A program made the translations under genes and the position numbers. Shown here piece after piece: positions 43,236 to 45,292 of a stretch of 45,292 bases of DNA (its first letter is position 1; each line of letters opens with the position of its first letter). Under the pieces are notes generated by a model. That model had not been told where the DNA came from. It searched no databases and worked only from the letters and a program-made list of their open reading frames with translations. Origin of the DNA: Tubiluchus corallicola (taxonomy: Eukaryota; Priapulida; Priapulimorpha; Priapulimorphida; Tubiluchidae); the NCBI GenBank assembly GCA_030141605.1, contig JAQGDQ010000563.1, positions 35,001-80,292 of the forward strand, in the 5' to 3' direction.

Positions 43236-43288
43236 TTCTTTTGCAATACTGATTGAAATGCTAATGACAATGTTGATCCTGCAAAGAA

Positions 43289-43294
43289 AATAAA
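43289..43294 (+). terminator. Polyadenylation signal of the glycosyltransferase gene
   Basis: AATAAA in GAAAATAAAGATATC, 54 bp after the stop codon. Confidence 0.6.
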
Positions 43295-43299
43295 GATAT

Positions 43300-45292
43300 C
43301 TGTGGATAAGGAAAAGATATTTTAAACACATATTTAATCACATTTCAAAATTTACATTTATTAGATGAGGTTTTTCTTATAGTGAATAGTGGATATATCG
43401 TTCCTGTAATAATTACATGTTGCCCCCTGGAAAGTATTCTGTTCTGTAATTTATTTGCTTACCAATAATATTAATTGTAACCACCTATATTCTGATGCAT
43501 GCACTCGGTCGAGTATGTAAAAATCATCATTAAGGTTCCTGTATAGGCTGACAGTACACAGCCATTATAAGATTTGCCCTCTGCCTTTTGATTACCTAAA
43601 AATTGTTTTTTCCACTTGTTATTCTATTGTTGTCAAAAATTAAGTATTGTTGCCCTGTCTAAAGCGATTGTTCTTGCAATTGCAACGATAACACTAAATG
43701 TAGATATTGTTGCCCATTTTGTCATAACCAATGAATTTGTTGACCTCTTCTCGTCATAAACCTTTTTGTAGTGGAAAAAGTTTGAGAGACTGAGAGAAAA
43801 AAGCGCTGACTTTGTAGGCATTAAGATTTCTAGTTTTTTTCAATTAATAGATGGCATATAGTATATAAATTTTGTAACTACGGATGCATCTTGTATGTTA
43901 ACATCTTTTATGGAAGAGAGTTCCACAGTTTGATGCATGTATGCTGTAACGTGATGATTCTAGCTTGGCTGTAGTGAAGTCTTGTAGCACATCTGTTGCA
44001 GAATCTTGTCGAAATAGTTGGTGTACAATTCGGGAGTAGTCTTGTTATTGAAATTATGCATTAGATTGAAACATTTGAATATTGCTCAAAACTGTGAAAT
44101 TTTTACTTTAACCATTACTTCTCGCTCTTTAAACAATTTACAAAGAAAATATAAAAAGCAGCTACTTGATACTTACAGTTTAATAACTAATAAAATGAAT
44201 GAAATTCGTTTTTGTAGTCTAAGTTCTCACAAAACCCTATGCTTTTATGATATTAAATATGTTCTGTATCTTTTACCGCTCTCGTTTACTGTACATTAAT
44301 CATAATTATAGTCATAAATTAGAATAACTGTGATAAAATTAAGAGCTAAAAATACTATTAAAATTTTATGTTGTTAATAGAGACAGAAGCAGTAGGAATG
44401 TCTCTTTTCAGTTGCTTCAATTGCCTGTTAATTGGGCAATTAAGTCTCCTACGCCTCTAAATGCAGTGGTCCGGGTTGGAGGTATTTCCTGTGTTTTTTG
44501 GCTAATTGAGGGTAATTTAGGAATTATAGTGGAGCTTCGAATCTCCTCGTGGGGGTGGGACGAATTAGGTACTTGCCCGGGGGTCTGAGGTCCTAAGGAA
44601 CTTACTTGGATAGTATTAATTTTCTAAATCCTATAATGTTCTCTAATCATCTTGCATGACAGAACAGGCTAGTATTTGTCAAAGAATGCTCTCACAAGGC
44701 GGAGATGAAAAGAGTCGTTTGAATGTGTGCCGTCAGTCGACAAAAGAATAATTTACATTACAGAGAAACCTCTATTATCTGAGATTAACCACTATCAATG
44801 GCATCTATCAGTATAATTGTTTTCTACTATCATGGGTTTAGCAAAACATTCAGAAGAGAAAATTACTTAGCGGATTAACAGGTATAATTCAAATTTTGTC
44901 TGGGCGAGCAGTCATTTATTCAGATATACATAAGGTGCAAAACTTGCTCAAGTCATCTGACTTCTGACACGCACACGGGTGTTCACAGAGTGTTAATTTT
45001 ATAACATTAGCGACACTTTTGACGTGGAATTAGGAGCTGATTCGCGCAGAGATAGCGCGCCGATGAAGGGCATTAGGCTTGTGTTGTTTAGGGATTGCCG
45101 ACTTATCTAATTGCGCTAAATGACTTGTTTGATTGTAAGTTTTTCTGATTTTGCCGCTCGTGTTTTAACTGTGTGTTTTATTGTAGTTGCTAAAGGGTAG
45201 TGTGTCCACATGTTCGTATATGGCGTCTCACAAGGTGAACTTTTGTCGCCGCTTTATGTTTTTATATCAGGCAGTTATTACTGCTGATTGTT
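43300..45292. other. Downstream region, no gene seen
   Basis: Mostly AT-rich. The segment 44390-44620 is GC-richer, with GTCCGGGTTGGAGG and CTCCTCGTGGGGGTGGGAC, and looks repeat-like, but no second copy exists in the window. No coding exon was recognised. Confidence 0.5.

Overview
The window comes from an invertebrate animal genome. It is AT-rich (except in gene and element bodies) and full of minisatellites. Its genes have GT...AG introns. It carries a BEL/Pao LTR retrotransposon, decayed LINE pieces, and three host-type coding loci. I cannot name the species. BEL/Pao elements are confined to animals and absent from mammals, and the two glycan enzymes have the single-large-exon layout common in invertebrates, so a mollusc, annelid or other invertebrate is likely. 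This is inference.

Left part (1-6581): two exons of PIGN, the GPI ethanolamine phosphate transferase 1, lie on the minus strand at 2471-2592 and 1237-1335. They join in phase. The 3' splice site of the 2471-2592 exon is the last unit of a roughly 4-kb tandem array (2582-6581) of about 89 units of 43 or 51 bp. Every unit repeats the acceptor (TTTCTTACAG or a close variant) plus the first 11 exon bases. PIGN therefore appears to carry dozens of upstream decoy acceptors. The 5' splice site of the same exon is also duplicated (23-bp unit), and the next intron holds a 69-bp array with splice-like motifs. I regard this as the most unusual structure in the window.

BEL/Pao element (6582-12547): near-identical LTRs (three substitutions and one 8-bp indel), PBS, Gag-protease-RT-RNaseH-integrase reading frame and PPT are all present. 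It has two inactivating lesions, a frame-changing deletion inside RT and a TGA stop before the C-terminal domain. It lies opposite to PIGN. Its left end abuts the PIGN satellite, its right end abuts unrelated sequence, and I see no target-site duplication, so the locus may be rearranged or misassembled.

Middle (12548-35963): no confident host gene. It holds minisatellites (30, 33, 68, 100 and 114 bp periods), a (CA)44 run, several dispersed repeat families present two or three times, a 27-bp perfect inverted repeat, LINE ORF1 and RT relics, and a few exon-like open stretches.

Right part (35964-45292): a two-exon HNK-1/chondroitin-type sulfotransferase (+, 35964-36057 joined to 37963-38909) and a single-exon Golgi-type glycosyltransferase (+, 42144-43235). 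Both are predicted type II membrane enzymes of the secretory pathway. PIGN acts in the ER, so all three recognisable host genes concern glycan or glycolipid assembly, but nothing shows that they act together. A transposase-like relic and an (AAT)n microsatellite lie between the sulfotransferase and the glycosyltransferase.
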